Assembly: GCF_000010785.1 (NCBI RefSeq) | Contig: NC_013799.1 | Coordinates: 1,674,001 to 1,738,000 of the forward strand | DNA: 64,000 nucleotides | Source of the DNA: Hydrogenobacter thermophilus TK-6 | Lineage (GTDB): Bacteria > Aquificota > Aquificia > Aquificales > Aquificaceae | Direction of reading: 5' to 3' | Shown here: piece after piece, positions 1 to 12,265 of the stretch | Numbering within the stretch: position 1 is the first letter of the stretch | Layout: each line of letters begins with the position of its first letter | Made by a program: the position numbers and the translations under genes | The notes under the pieces: generated by a model | Told to the model about the DNA's origin: nothing | Databases searched by the model: none | What the model saw: the letters and a program-made list of their open reading frames with translations, nothing else

Positions 1-895
1 CAGCACTATTAATGCTATCTATGCTTCTTTTTACTCCTATGCTTTCTACTACATCTTCAGTCTCTCTTATGCCCGCAGTGTCTATGAGGTTTATCGGCAC
101 CCCTTCCATGTGAAGCTCTTCACTGAGAAAGTCTCTGGTGGTACCCGGCACTTCTGTAACTATTGCTCTCTCTCTTCCAAGTAGTGCATTAAACAGCGAG
201 GATTTACCTACATTGGGCTTGCCTACTATTGCCAAGTTTATACCTTTTCTTAATAGCTCGCCCGCTTTAACTGTTGACATAAGGGTTTCTATGCTGTTTT
301 GCACTTCTTTAAGCACCTGGAGTATCTCCTCCCTGCTGATGGTGGGAATGTCCTGCTCGGAGAACTCTATGTCCGCTTCTACATAAGCCAGAAGCTGTAT
401 AAGCTTTTCTCTGAGAGAGTTTACATACTTGGAAAGCTCTCCCTGAAGCTGTCTTATAGCCACTTTTCTTGCAAGGTCCGTTTTGGCGTTTATAAGGTCT
501 GCAACAGCCTCTGCTTGTGTCATGTCAAGTTTACCGTTTAAAAAAGCCCTCTTGGTAAACTCTCCCGGCTCTGCAAGCCTTATGCCCTCCTTTAAAAACA
601 GCTCAAGGGCTCTTTTGAGTATAAGGGGGTTCCCATGAAGGCACATCTCTATCATATCCTCACCCGTGTAAGATGCGGGAGATTTGTAGTATATGAGCAC
701 CCCCTCATCCAGCACCTGACCGTCTTCATCCAGAAGTGCAAAAAAGTGAGCATAGCGAGGTTTTATCTCTCCCTTTGTGCGTACGTACTTTTTCACCTTT
801 TCAAGCACACCCAGACCAGAGATCCTTATCATTCCTATAGCACTCTCACCGTAAGGCGTGGCTATGGCAATTATAGGCTCTCTTTGTTTTACCAT
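1..895 (-). CDS. mnmE: tRNA modification GTPase MnmE (3' part cut by window edge)
   Basis: MnmE acts with MnmG to modify the wobble uridine of certain tRNAs (cmnm5U pathway). About 298 N-terminal residues are visible and the frame runs open through base 1. The reading starts MVKQREPIIAIATPYGES, typical of the formyl-THF-binding N domain. It continues into the helical domain and then the G domain, with the P-loop GKPNVGKSS, switch PGTTRD and the G3 motif DTAGIRET. The C-terminal CxGK motif lies outside the window. The start is the ATG at 895-893. Family length is about 450 residues, so roughly a third is missing. Confidence 0.95.
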   Translation of the reverse strand, partial: MVKQREPIIAIATPYGESAIGMIRISGLGVLEKVKKYVRTKGEIKPRYAHFFALLDEDGQVLDEGVLIYYKSPASYTGEDMIEMCLHGNPLILKRALELFLKEGIRLAEPGEFTKRAFLNGKLDMTQAEAVADLINAKTDLARKVAIRQLQGELSKYVNSLREKLIQLLAYVEADIEFSEQDIPTISREEILQVLKEVQNSIETLMSTVKAGELLRKGINLAIVGKPNVGKSSLFNALLGRERAIVTEVPGTTRDFLSEELHMEGVPINLIDTAGIRETEDVVESIGVKRSIDSINSA

Positions 896-945
896 CTGCG
901 ATTGCTATCTGTGTGCTTATTAAGATAGTGCTTTCTGGAAAATTT

Positions 946-2154
946 TCAAGCTAAATAGGATTTTATCTTATCAAGAGCCTTTTTTATGCCTCTTACTGCT
1001 TGCCTTATGCGGTGCTCGTTTTCCACAAGGGCAAACCTAACATAGCCTTCTCCGTACTCCCCAAAACCTATCCCAGGTGAGACAGCCACCTTTGCCTCCC
1101 TCAGAAGGAAAAGAGAGAAGTCCAGAGAGTTCATACCTACTTCTTCCGGCACCTTTGCCCACACAAACATGCTTCCCTTTGGTTTTTTCACCTCCCAGCC
1201 AACTCTGTTTAGACCCTCCACCAGCACATCCCTTCTTCTTCTGTATATCTCTCTGTTTTTTTCCACCACTTCGTATGGGCTCTCAAGAGCTATTATGGAT
1301 GCCACCTGTATAGGTGTGAAAACACCGTAGTCCAGATAGCTCTTAAGGTGGGCAAGGTTTTTTATGAGCATTTCATTGCCTACCACAAAGGCTACTCTCC
1401 AGCCTGCCATAGAAAAACCCTTTGACATAGAGTAGAGTTCCACTGCCACATCCAGCGCACCCTCCACCTGAAGGATGCTGGGAGGCGTGTATCCGTCAAA
1501 CCCAAGGTCTGCGTAGGCAAAGTCATGCACTATCCATATGCCTTCCTGCTTGGCGAGTTTTACCACCTCTTGGAAAAACTCCAGGTCCACACATAGCGTG
1601 GTGGGGTTGTGAGGAAAGCTAAGAACTACAGCTTTGGGCTTTCTGAAGGAGGTCTTTATAAGGTCGTAAAGTCTCCTCAAAAAAACCTCAGGAAAGTCCT
1701 CTTCCGGAAGGATAGGTACAGATATGGCATCACCACCACATATGATGGGTGCATAGTAGTGAATGGGGTAAGTAGGATTGGGGACTATCACTGTATCTCC
1801 GGGCTCCAGCATGGCAAGCATTAGGTGTGAGTATCCTTCCTTCGCACCTATGGTCATTATGGCGTTTCTCTCGGGGTCTAACTCCACACCGTAGCGTCTC
1901 TTGTAAAAATCGCATATGGCTTTTCGAAGTCTGGGTATTCCCTTGGATGCAGAGTATCCGTGTACATTGGGTCTGTTGGCAACTTCACAGAGTTTGTCTA
2001 TTATGTGCTGAGATGGTGGTATATCTGGATTTCCCATGCCCAGGTCCACTATGTCCTCACCCTCTCTTCTTAGCTGGTACTTTAGCTCATTGACCATAGC
2101 AAACACATACTTGGGTAGTTTCTTTACCTTTGGAAACATCCACTCTTCACTCAT
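946..2154 (-). CDS. Class I/II PLP aminotransferase, AlaC-like (probable alanine transaminase)
   Basis: This is a fold-type I pyridoxal-phosphate aminotransferase of 402 residues, the normal length. The Schiff-base lysine is about K245 in [12 protein letters not shown]. The N-terminal motif [12 protein letters not shown] and the SFPHNPTT stretch around residues 179-186 are also typical. Overall it resembles the AlaC/YfdZ branch that makes alanine from pyruvate and glutamate, but LL-diaminopimelate or aspartate transaminases are close relatives, so the substrate is inferred. It is translationally coupled to the upstream DksA-like gene by an 8-nt overlap. Confidence 0.85.
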   Translation of the reverse strand: MSEEWMFPKVKKLPKYVFAMVNELKYQLRREGEDIVDLGMGNPDIPPSQHIIDKLCEVANRPNVHGYSASKGIPRLRKAICDFYKRRYGVELDPERNAIMTIGAKEGYSHLMLAMLEPGDTVIVPNPTYPIHYYAPIICGGDAISVPILPEEDFPEVFLRRLYDLIKTSFRKPKAVVLSFPHNPTTLCVDLEFFQEVVKLAKQEGIWIVHDFAYADLGFDGYTPPSILQVEGALDVAVELYSMSKGFSMAGWRVAFVVGNEMLIKNLAHLKSYLDYGVFTPIQVASIIALESPYEVVEKNREIYRRRRDVLVEGLNRVGWEVKKPKGSMFVWAKVPEEVGMNSLDFSLFLLREAKVAVSPGIGFGEYGEGYVRFALVENEHRIRQAVRGIKKALDKIKSYLA

Positions 2155-2512
2155 TTTCCGCTTCCTCTTCCAGCTCCTTACAGTTTATACACATGGTGGT
2201 TACTGGTCTTGCCTTTAGTCTCTCGTAAGGTATTTCTTTACCGCAGTTCTCGCATATGCCGTAAGTAAAGTTTTCCATCTTCAAAAGAGCATAATCTATC
2301 TTTCTGAGGAGCTTAAGCTCTCTGGTTTTCACCCTCTGGAGCTGAAGGTAGCGTTCTGTTTCTATGTTAGCTCTGTCTATCTCATCCCCACCCTCAAAAG
2401 TCACATTGGAAGGGTCCTTTATCTGCTGGTCCGCTGACTTTATGACCTTCTCCCTCATGGAAAGGAGAAGCTGCTTAAGCTCTTTTATCTGTTCTTCCGT
2501 TAAGTGGTGCAT
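2147..2512 (-). CDS. DksA/TraR-family C4 zinc-finger protein
   Basis: The 121-residue protein has a helical N-terminal half and a C-terminal C4 zinc finger (C87, C90, C108, C111; CENCGKEI and CINCKEL). An acidic GGDEIDRA stretch near residue 42 sits where DksA has its coiled-coil tip. DksA-type proteins bind the RNA polymerase secondary channel and modulate initiation, often with ppGpp. It is somewhat shorter than E. coli DksA (151), so it could be a DksA-like or TraR-like regulator rather than a strict orthologue. It overlaps the downstream aminotransferase by 8 nt and is divergent from hemD. Confidence 0.85.
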   Translation of the reverse strand: MHHLTEEQIKELKQLLLSMREKVIKSADQQIKDPSNVTFEGGDEIDRANIETERYLQLQRVKTRELKLLRKIDYALLKMENFTYGICENCGKEIPYERLKARPVTTMCINCKELEEEAENE

Positions 2513-2526
2513 AGATTAATTATAAA
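2512..2526. promoter_or_regulatory. 13-bp divergent promoter space, dksA-like / hemD
   Basis: Only 13 bp of A/T (2513-2525) separate the two ATGs. On the minus strand TATAAT ends 6 nt before the dksA-like ATG. On the plus strand TAGATT ends 8 nt before the hemD ATG. No Shine-Dalgarno sequence is visible for hemD. The arrangement fits leaderless transcripts fired in both directions; this is inferred from sequence only. Confidence 0.45.
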
Positions 2527-3236
2527 TGATCAAAGTTGTGCTAACCAGAAGTGAGGAGGATATACAAAAAGACAGAGAGCTTTTTGAGAGGGAAGGGTTT
2601 GTGGTAATCCCATTACCTCTTATAAAAACTGAGCCTGTTGAGTTCGAGCTTCTGGAGGATGACTTTGACTTTGTTGTTTTTCCCAGTGCTAAAGCGGTAA
2701 ATTACTTTCTAAGTAGAAGAAGGTTAAAAGGTAACGAAAAGGTCATAGCGGTGGGTGAGGCTACTAAAAAAGCTGTTGAAAGGTATAACTACAGTGTTTA
2801 TCAAGTTCCAGAAAATTACTACGCTGAAGAGATAAAACTTCTGCTGAAAGGACAGAAAGGTAAGGTGCTTATTCCACGCTCACAGGAAGGTAGAGAGGAG
2901 CTTATAAAAGAGCTTGAGAATTTAGGCTTCTATGTAAAAGCTTTAAATGTTTATACCACAAAAGGTGTGCTTTACCAAAAAGAGGAGTTTTTGAAGAAGA
3001 TATCTGAGGGTGATGTTGTTGTGTTTGCAAGCCCTTCAGCTGTCAGGAGCTTTTTTGCAAATTTGCCAAAGCCTGAGGGTGCAGCTATTTTAAAAGAGAA
3101 AAAGGTGGTTTGTATTGGCAAAACTACCAATCAAGAGCTTTTTTCCCTTTGCGGACATTCCGGGCTTTTGCCCGAAAAACCGAGCTTTGAAAGCATTGTA
3201 AAACTCTTAAAGTCTCTGGCACAGAGTTTGCAATAA
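2526..3236 (+). CDS. hemD: Uroporphyrinogen-III synthase
   Basis: HemD cyclises hydroxymethylbilane to uroporphyrinogen III in tetrapyrrole synthesis. The 236-residue protein has the bilobal HemD pattern: an N-terminal LTRSEEDIQKDRELFEREGF, DFVVFPSAKAVNYF near residue 48, and a repeat of that motif in lobe 2 (GDVVVFASPSAVRSFF) with a following CIGKTT. The family is poorly conserved, but the repeated FxSxxAVxxF motif is diagnostic. The start lies directly downstream of an A/T hexamer. lpxC follows after 8 bp, suggesting co-transcription. Confidence 0.88.
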   Translation: MIKVVLTRSEEDIQKDRELFEREGFVVIPLPLIKTEPVEFELLEDDFDFVVFPSAKAVNYFLSRRRLKGNEKVIAVGEATKKAVERYNYSVYQVPENYYAEEIKLLLKGQKGKVLIPRSQEGREELIKELENLGFYVKALNVYTTKGVLYQKEEFLKKISEGDVVVFASPSAVRSFFANLPKPEGAAILKEKKVVCIGKTTNQELFSLCGHSGLLPEKPSFESIVKLLKSLAQSLQ

Positions 3237-3244
3237 ATAAGAGT

Positions 3245-4743
<1,499 letters not shown>

Positions 4744-4765
4744 TTATTATATGACTTTTTTCATA

Positions 4766-4793
4766 TTGCAAATAATTTTCATTTACTTATAAT
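4766..4793 (+). promoter_or_regulatory. Peroxiredoxin promoter with Fur/PerR-like operator in the spacer
   Basis: A -35 element TTGCAA (4766-4771) and a -10 element TATAAT (4788-4793) are separated by 16 bp. Most of the spacer is an imperfect A/T-rich inverted repeat, AAATAATTTTCATTT (4770-4784), resembling Fur/PerR-type operators. A repressor bound there would block polymerase. The regulator is not in this window and the match is by eye. Confidence 0.5.
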
Positions 4794-4824
4794 ACTCAAT
4801 AACAAAACTTTAAGGAGGTTAAAG

Positions 4825-5406
4825 ATGATGGTAGGAAAGAAAGTTCCCAACTTTGAGCTGGAGGTTTACGACCCCCAAAAGGGTGGCTTTGGTAAGGTTT
4901 CCTTGCAAGATATGCGAGGCAAGTGGGTGGTACTTTTCTTCTATCCGGCGGATTTTACCTTTGTGTGTCCCACGGAGCTTGCTGACCTTGCGGAAAAATA
5001 CCAAGAGCTGCAAGAGCTGGGTGTAGAAGTAATATCCGTCTCCACGGACACTAAGTACGCACATCTGGCATGGCACAGAAGCGAGAAGCTCCTTGAGAAG
5101 GTAAGGTTTCCCATGGGTGCTGACCCAACTGGCAGAGTCTCAAGACTCTTTGGTATTTATGACGAAGAAAACGGGCTTGCTCTTAGAGGCACTTTTATAA
5201 TAAATCCTGAGGGTGTCCTTGTGGGGTCTGAGGTAAACTTTTACAATGTGGGTAGAAATGCGGAGGAGCTACTAAGAAAAATGAAGGCAAATGTGTATCT
5301 TATGCATCATCCTGAGGAAGCTTGCCCTGCCAAGTGGACGGAGGGCAAGAAGACGCTAAAGCCTTCGGAGGAGCTGGTAGGCAAGGTCTACCAAGCACTC
5401 AGTTAG
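4825..5406 (+). CDS. 2-Cys peroxiredoxin (AhpC/TSA family)
   Basis: This is a thiol peroxidase that reduces H2O2 and organic hydroperoxides. The 193-residue protein carries the peroxidatic cysteine C48 in PADFTFVCPTE and a resolving cysteine near residue 167 in EACPAKW, so it is a typical 2-Cys enzyme. A strong AAGGAGG lies about 7 nt upstream; ATG 4825 or ATG 4828 could be used. The flavoprotein disulfide reductase gene starts 30 bp downstream, suggesting a peroxide-reducing pair. It is one of the few genes here with both a clear promoter and a real 5' leader. Confidence 0.93.
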   Translation: MMVGKKVPNFELEVYDPQKGGFGKVSLQDMRGKWVVLFFYPADFTFVCPTELADLAEKYQELQELGVEVISVSTDTKYAHLAWHRSEKLLEKVRFPMGADPTGRVSRLFGIYDEENGLALRGTFIINPEGVLVGSEVNFYNVGRNAEELLRKMKANVYLMHHPEEACPAKWTEGKKTLKPSEELVGKVYQALS

Positions 5407-5436
5407 GTATATATTTAAATTGCTGGAGGTTAAAGT

Positions 5437-6408
5437 ATGGAGTTAAGCCTGGATTTCAAGACGGACAAGGTTTACGATGTGGTAATAATCGGTGCCGGTC
5501 CTGCCGGCGCCTCTGCGGCCATATACACATCAAGGGCAGGGCTTTCAACACTGGTGCTTTACAGAGCTGAAGCGGATGGTGCCTTGGGAGTCACCCAGCA
5601 GATAGAAAACTATCCGGGTATTAGAGGACCAATATCTGGCTACGAGCTTCTAAAACTTATGAGGGAGCATGCCAAAGCCTTTGGTGCAGAGTTTGTAAGA
5701 GGGAAGGTGATAGCTACAGACCTTTTAAATGAGGTCAAAAAGGTATACACAATAGATGGCAGGGAGTTTAAAGCAAGAGCCATAATAATAGCTTCGGGCG
5801 CAATGGAAAGAACCAACAAATACAAAGGCGAAGAGGAGTTTCTTGGAAAAGGTGTATCTTACTGCGGTGTGTGTGATGCGGCGTTTTTCAAAAACAGACC
5901 CGTTGCAGTAATAGGTGAGGACGATTATGCTTTGGAAGAGACGGAGTTTATAGCTCGCTTTGCCAGCAAGATATATCTTGTGGTGCCTTCCAGCAGGATA
6001 AAGGCACCTCCAGAGATAATAGAGGAAGTGCAGTCAAAGGAGAAGGTCAGCATCCTACTACACCACAGAGTACTGGAGATAGTAGGAACTTCTCTGGTGG
6101 AAGGACTAAAAGTGCAAGATGTGAAAACGAAAGAGATCAAACTGCTTGAGGTGGATGGCGTTTTTATATTTCTTGGAGGAAACAAACCATCGGTGGACTT
6201 CCTCATGAACCAGGTAGAGATGACGGATGAGCATTGCATAGTGGTAAACGAGGAGATGATGACTTCTGTACCGGGTGTCTTTGCCGCAGGCGATGTGCTT
6301 TGCACCAACATAAAGCAGGCAGTTATTGCAGCAGCTGATGGGGTAAAGGCAGCTCTTGCGGTGGATAAGTACCTCAATAAAAAAGCCAAGATCACATCCC
6401 AGTGGTGA
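5437..6408 (+). CDS. Thioredoxin-reductase-like flavoprotein with altered NADPH site
   Basis: The 323-residue protein has the TrxR layout: an FAD Rossmann motif (VIIGAGPAGASAA, about 16-28), ENYPG, the redox pair C143/C146 in SYCGVCDAAFF, and the C-terminal GVFAAGDV FAD motif. The NADPH subdomain is abnormal. The GGGxSAxEE loop reads GEDDYALEE (160-168), and the HRRxxFRA phosphate-binding stretch reads VVPSSRIKA (182-190). It therefore probably does not bind NADPH in the usual way; ferredoxin-linked TrxR relatives show comparable losses. Its neighbour suggests that it reduces the peroxiredoxin directly or through a thioredoxin. Confidence 0.85.
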   Translation: MELSLDFKTDKVYDVVIIGAGPAGASAAIYTSRAGLSTLVLYRAEADGALGVTQQIENYPGIRGPISGYELLKLMREHAKAFGAEFVRGKVIATDLLNEVKKVYTIDGREFKARAIIIASGAMERTNKYKGEEEFLGKGVSYCGVCDAAFFKNRPVAVIGEDDYALEETEFIARFASKIYLVVPSSRIKAPPEIIEEVQSKEKVSILLHHRVLEIVGTSLVEGLKVQDVKTKEIKLLEVDGVFIFLGGNKPSVDFLMNQVEMTDEHCIVVNEEMMTSVPGVFAAGDVLCTNIKQAVIAAADGVKAALAVDKYLNKKAKITSQW

Positions 6409-6422
6409 AAAGCATAAGGCTT

Positions 6423-6632
6423 TTAAGGTCTGCCTACTGCTTCGAGGAGTTTGTTTAGATTCTCAAGCGCTTCAAGAGTTTTCTTTGCTTTGAGTATCTC
6501 TATGCTTATGACCTTTCCGTCCTTTGAGTAGTCAAATATAACATTGGGAAGGACTTCCTCGCTCTCCTCTGCTTTGTCTTCTACGAGAATTATAGTCAAG
6601 GCATCAACTTCTGGGTCATAAAACATCTTCAC
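6423..6632 (-). CDS. DUF2283 family protein, putative antitoxin partner
   Basis: This 69-residue protein has the DUF2283 pattern: an N-terminal YDPEVDALTIIL, acidic middle, then VIFDYSKDGKVISIEIL. DUF2283 proteins are commonly found next to DUF4258 proteins and are suspected antitoxins; their biochemistry is not established. Here the partner lies immediately upstream, 15 bp away. The stop codon lies in a weak hairpin shared with the convergent flavoprotein gene. Confidence 0.75.
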   Translation of the reverse strand: MKMFYDPEVDALTIILVEDKAEESEEVLPNVIFDYSKDGKVISIEILKAKKTLEALENLNKLLEAVGRP

Positions 6633-6647
6633 CGCCTAAACCTCCTA

Positions 6648-6878
6648 TCAAAAAAAAGCAGTAATAATAATCTTATCTTTAGGATTTACTACCACTCTTA
6701 AAAATCTATTTCCAAATTCGGGAATTTTCTTCCAAAGTCTCACCTCTTCTTCCGAGACTTCCTCAACAAACTCTGGTTCCAAGATGACTCTCGCTATCCA
6801 TTCAGTTTTGATAAAAGACCTTATACCACTCAGATATCTTTCTAAATGCTTGGAAATCTTATAACCCAAAACTTCCAT
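6648..6878 (-). CDS. DUF4258-like protein, putative RelE-fold toxin
   Basis: The 76-residue form starting at ATG 6878 has the DUF4258 pattern: an N-terminal His plus Glu-Arg (SKHLERY), a charged central helix, then GNRFLRVVVNPKDKIIITAFF. DUF4258 proteins have RelE/BrnT-like folds and often pair with DUF2283. The same frame extends upstream to ATG 6941, but that form would overlap the divergent CoA-binding gene, so the internal start is preferred. No clear ribosome binding site is seen for either. The C-terminus stops just after TAFF, slightly shorter than usual. Confidence 0.6.
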   Translation of the reverse strand: MEVLGYKISKHLERYLSGIRSFIKTEWIARVILEPEFVEEVSEEEVRLWKKIPEFGNRFLRVVVNPKDKIIITAFF

Positions 6879-6917
6879 TCTGTTGGAGAGCTTTATTCTT
6901 ATGATAAAATATCTCCC

Positions 6918-7337
6918 ATGGAAAGGTTTCATCACCCCCATAGCGATGATGCTTTGGAAGTTCTAAAGGATGCCCAAGTGGTGGCGGTTGTGGGTATCTC
7001 CCCCGACCCAGAAAGACCATCTTACTATGTTAGTGAAAGACTCATCAGCAAAGGTAAGCACAGAGTTTACTTTATAAATCCCAAGTATGCAGGTCAGGAG
7101 ATACTGGGAATTAATGTACTGCCTTCACTATCAGATGTGCCAGAAAAGATAGACATAGTTAATGTTTTTAGAAATCCAGCTCATATAGAACCTATACTTG
7201 AGGAAGCTATAAAGATAGGTGCCAGGTGTGTGTGGCTCCAGCCCGGCTGTGAGAACCATGAAATTATAGAGAGGTACAAGGACAAAATAAAGATAGTCTG
7301 GAATGCCTGCATAGGTGTGGAAGCGGGATACCTTTAA
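6918..7337 (+). CDS. CoA-binding domain protein (YccU-like)
   Basis: This is a small Rossmann-fold CoA-binding protein of 139 residues. The motif VAVVGISPDPERPSYYVSE near residue 24 and the conserved VWLQPGCEN near residue 107 are hallmarks of the CoA_binding_2 family. The function is unknown; related domains occur in succinyl-CoA ligase and acetyltransferase complexes. The frame is open further upstream to 6846, but the conserved region begins at the ATG at 6918. The stop overlaps that of proB by 4 bp. Confidence 0.85.
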   Translation: MERFHHPHSDDALEVLKDAQVVAVVGISPDPERPSYYVSERLISKGKHRVYFINPKYAGQEILGINVLPSLSDVPEKIDIVNVFRNPAHIEPILEEAIKIGARCVWLQPGCENHEIIERYKDKIKIVWNACIGVEAGYL

Positions 7338-8395
7338 AAAACCACCAGGTTGTCCCTATGTATGGCTTCTTCTTTGTTAGTCTTGAGTATAGTTTTAACC
7401 TCCTGCCCTCTTCTTCTCATAACTTTTATTAGCTCGTCCGAAGAGAAGCTAACCTTTCCCTTACCCACCAGATACCCTTCTGGCAGACAGATGCTTACTG
7501 TATCTCCTCTCTCAAACACACCCTCCACCTTTACTATTCCTGCGGGCAGAAGGCTTTTACCATCCTTCACAGCCTTATAAGCCCCATAATCTATGTATAT
7601 GATCCCTTTTGGCTCCTCCATCATAGCTATAACCTTCTTTCTGCGCTTTAGAGGTTTTTCTGAAGGCTTAAAGTAAGTACCACAAGTCTTTAGCTCCCTG
7701 ACTTTTAATAAACTGTCTTCTTTGCCAGTGATGATAACATGCACCCCCAAGCTGAGGGCTATTCGTGTAGCAGACAGCTTGCTAAACATTCCCCCCGTGC
7801 CAAACTCAGAATTGACACCTCTCACTAAGGCAAATGCCTTCTCAATATCTTCCACATAAGGCACTATTTTGTCTTGCTGATCCCTTAACCCCCCTGCGGT
7901 GGAGAGTATCACCAAAAGTTCAGCATCCATCATAAAAGCCGTATGAACCGCAAGAAAGTCGTTGTCTCCAAACACCAGCTCCGATACAGCTACGGTATCG
8001 TTTTCGTTTATAACTGGAATAGCACCAAGCCTCATCATCTCTTCTATGGCGTTTTTGCTGTTATAAAATTTGGCTCTTTCCTTGAAAACATCGGATGTTA
8101 AAAGCACCTGTGCGGGAATGAGCCCGTAGTTGGAAAAAACCACATCGTATATGTGCATCAGATACGCCTGACCCACTCCTGCAAGTGCCTGCTTTAGCAC
8201 TAAGTTTTTGGGTTTTTCCTTGATACCAAGCTTTTTGGCACCGCACAGGACAGCTCCGGAAGATACAAGCATCACCTCATCTCCCTGCTCTTTCATGGTT
8301 TTTATCTCTCTGGCAAGCTTAGAAAGGAAAGAGAGGTCTATATCCCCTTCCTGTGTCTGTATGAGGTTGGATCCTAACTTTAAAACAATTCTCAT
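7334..8395 (-). CDS. proB: Glutamate 5-kinase
   Basis: ProB phosphorylates glutamate, the first step of proline synthesis. The 353 residues comprise an amino-acid-kinase domain (KLGSNLIQT at the N-terminus, LVSSGAVLCGAKKLG near 44, NENDTVAV near 134, GTGGMFSKL near 200) and a C-terminal PUA domain from about residue 255 (GSL-type SLLPAGIVKVEG). The ATG at 8395-8393 has TATCAT ending 8 nt upstream and no SD, consistent with a leaderless message. The -10 region overlaps that of the divergent dehydrogenase gene. Confidence 0.95.
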   Translation of the reverse strand: MRIVLKLGSNLIQTQEGDIDLSFLSKLAREIKTMKEQGDEVMLVSSGAVLCGAKKLGIKEKPKNLVLKQALAGVGQAYLMHIYDVVFSNYGLIPAQVLLTSDVFKERAKFYNSKNAIEEMMRLGAIPVINENDTVAVSELVFGDNDFLAVHTAFMMDAELLVILSTAGGLRDQQDKIVPYVEDIEKAFALVRGVNSEFGTGGMFSKLSATRIALSLGVHVIITGKEDSLLKVRELKTCGTYFKPSEKPLKRRKKVIAMMEEPKGIIYIDYGAYKAVKDGKSLLPAGIVKVEGVFERGDTVSICLPEGYLVGKGKVSFSSDELIKVMRRRGQEVKTILKTNKEEAIHRDNLVVF

Positions 8396-8414
8396 CAGTT
8401 ATAATGATAACATC
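8396..8414. promoter_or_regulatory. Overlapping divergent -10 elements, proB / MDR dehydrogenase
   Basis: In the 19 bp between the two ATGs, TATAAT (plus, 8400-8405) ends 9 nt before the dehydrogenase ATG. TATCAT (minus, 8409-8404) ends 8 nt before the proB ATG. The two hexamers overlap by two bases. No good -35 is visible on either side because both flanks are coding. Confidence 0.5.
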
Positions 8415-9443
8415 ATGAGAGCTGTTATACTTAAAGCCTTTGGAGGTATAGAAAACCTTGAGTATGTGGAAGATTTCCCAAAGCCTGAAATAAGGGAAGA
8501 TGAGGTACTCATAAGAGTAAAAGCTGTTGCCCTCAATCACCTTGACATCTGGGTAAGGATGGGTGCGCTGGCTGTAAAGCCTGAGCTTCCTCACATACTG
8601 GGTTCTGATGTAAGCGGTGTGGTAGAAAAGGTGGGGAGTTTAGTAAGAAATGTAAAGGAGGGAGATGAGGTTATTCTGTCGCCGGGGCTATCCTGCGGTG
8701 TGTGTTATGAGTGCCTTTCTGGAAGAGACAACCTGTGCAGGTACTATGATATTCTGGGACTGAAGACAAGGGGAGGTTATGCTGAGTATATTAAAGTGCC
8801 GTCAAGGAATGTAATGGCTAAACCCAAGAATTTGAGCTTTGAAGAAGCTGCCAGTTATCCTTTAACATTTCTAACCGTCTGGAACGCTCTTGTTAGGAAA
8901 GGAAACATAAAGCCTTACAGTAGGGTGCTAATTTGGGCTGGCTCTTCGGGTGTTGGGGTTGCCGGCATACAGATAGCCAAGCTTATGGGTGCCTTTGTAA
9001 TTGCTACTGCGGGAAGTGAGGAAAAAGCCAAGAGGTGCAAGGAGCTGGGAGCTGATATAGTGATAAACCACTATCAGGAGGATGTGGTCAAGAGAGTAAG
9101 GGACATTTTTAAAGAGGGTGTGGACCTGGTGATGGATCATGTGGGAGAAAAGACTTTTGGAAGGAGTATAGAGTGTCTCAAAAAGGGTGGGAAGCTCGTC
9201 TTTTTTGGAACCACCACAGGGAGTAATGCACAGATAGACATAAGGTATGTTTTTGTTAGAGAGATAGAGCTTCTTGGCACTTACATGGGTACAAGCGCAG
9301 ACCTTTTTAAGATAACAGAGCTTTTTGAGAGGGGTCTTTTAAAGCCCATTGTGGACAGAGTCTTTGACCTTAAATCAGCAAGGGAAGCCCACAGCTACCT
9401 TGAGGCTTCCACACACTTTGGCAAAGTTGTGCTTAGAATATAA
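8415..9443 (+). CDS. Medium-chain dehydrogenase/reductase with structural zinc only
   Basis: The 342-residue MDR-family protein has a GroES-like N-domain and a Rossmann domain with GSSGVGVAG near residue 175. The structural-zinc cysteines are present (C94, C97, C100, C108 in SCGVCYEC...C). The positions of the catalytic-zinc ligands are changed: the usual CHTD is NHLDIW, and GHE is GSDVSG. A zinc-independent NAD(P)H reductase, such as a quinone or enoyl-CoA reductase type, is therefore more likely than a classical alcohol dehydrogenase. An open frame extends upstream, but the conserved protein starts MRAVILKAFGG at 8415. Confidence 0.8.
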   Translation: MRAVILKAFGGIENLEYVEDFPKPEIREDEVLIRVKAVALNHLDIWVRMGALAVKPELPHILGSDVSGVVEKVGSLVRNVKEGDEVILSPGLSCGVCYECLSGRDNLCRYYDILGLKTRGGYAEYIKVPSRNVMAKPKNLSFEEAASYPLTFLTVWNALVRKGNIKPYSRVLIWAGSSGVGVAGIQIAKLMGAFVIATAGSEEKAKRCKELGADIVINHYQEDVVKRVRDIFKEGVDLVMDHVGEKTFGRSIECLKKGGKLVFFGTTTGSNAQIDIRYVFVREIELLGTYMGTSADLFKITELFERGLLKPIVDRVFDLKSAREAHSYLEASTHFGKVVLRI

Positions 9444-12068
<2,625 letters not shown>

Positions 12069-12070
12069 AG

Positions 12071-12265
12071 ATGAAGAAGGGTATTCATCCGGAGCTAAAA
12101 CCAACTACCTTTGTGTGCGGTTGCGGAAACACCTTTACTTTACTTTCCACCAAGGGCGGTACTGTGCATCTTGAGGCGTGCAATCTGTGTCATCCCTTTT
12201 ACACAGGCAAGCTTAGAATAAAGCCCTTTTACCTTGAAATGGCAGGAAGTGCCAAAGAGGAGTGA
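12071..12265 (+). CDS. rpmE: 50S ribosomal protein L31 (zinc-binding form)
   Basis: L31 is a small 50S subunit protein. The 64 residues begin [19 protein letters not shown] and contain the zinc-binding pattern CGCGN with [11 protein letters not shown], marking the C+ (zinc) paralogue. It is preceded by GGAGG overlapping the alaS end and lies 2 bp from the alaS stop. Its stop overlaps the prfA start (TGATG), so the three genes form one unit. Confidence 0.95.
   Translation: MKKGIHPELKPTTFVCGCGNTFTLLSTKGGTVHLEACNLCHPFYTGKLRIKPFYLEMAGSAKEE

Noticed and set aside
6408-6424. Bidirectional terminator AAAAGC-ATAAG-GCTTTT between the flavoprotein and DUF2283 genes
   Set aside because: The stem is only 6 bp with four A-T pairs and overlaps coding ends; too weak to call a terminator.
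6846-6941. Upstream extensions of the CoA-binding and DUF4258 genes that overlap each other
   Set aside because: Both families begin at the internal ATGs (6918 and 6878), which remove the overlap.
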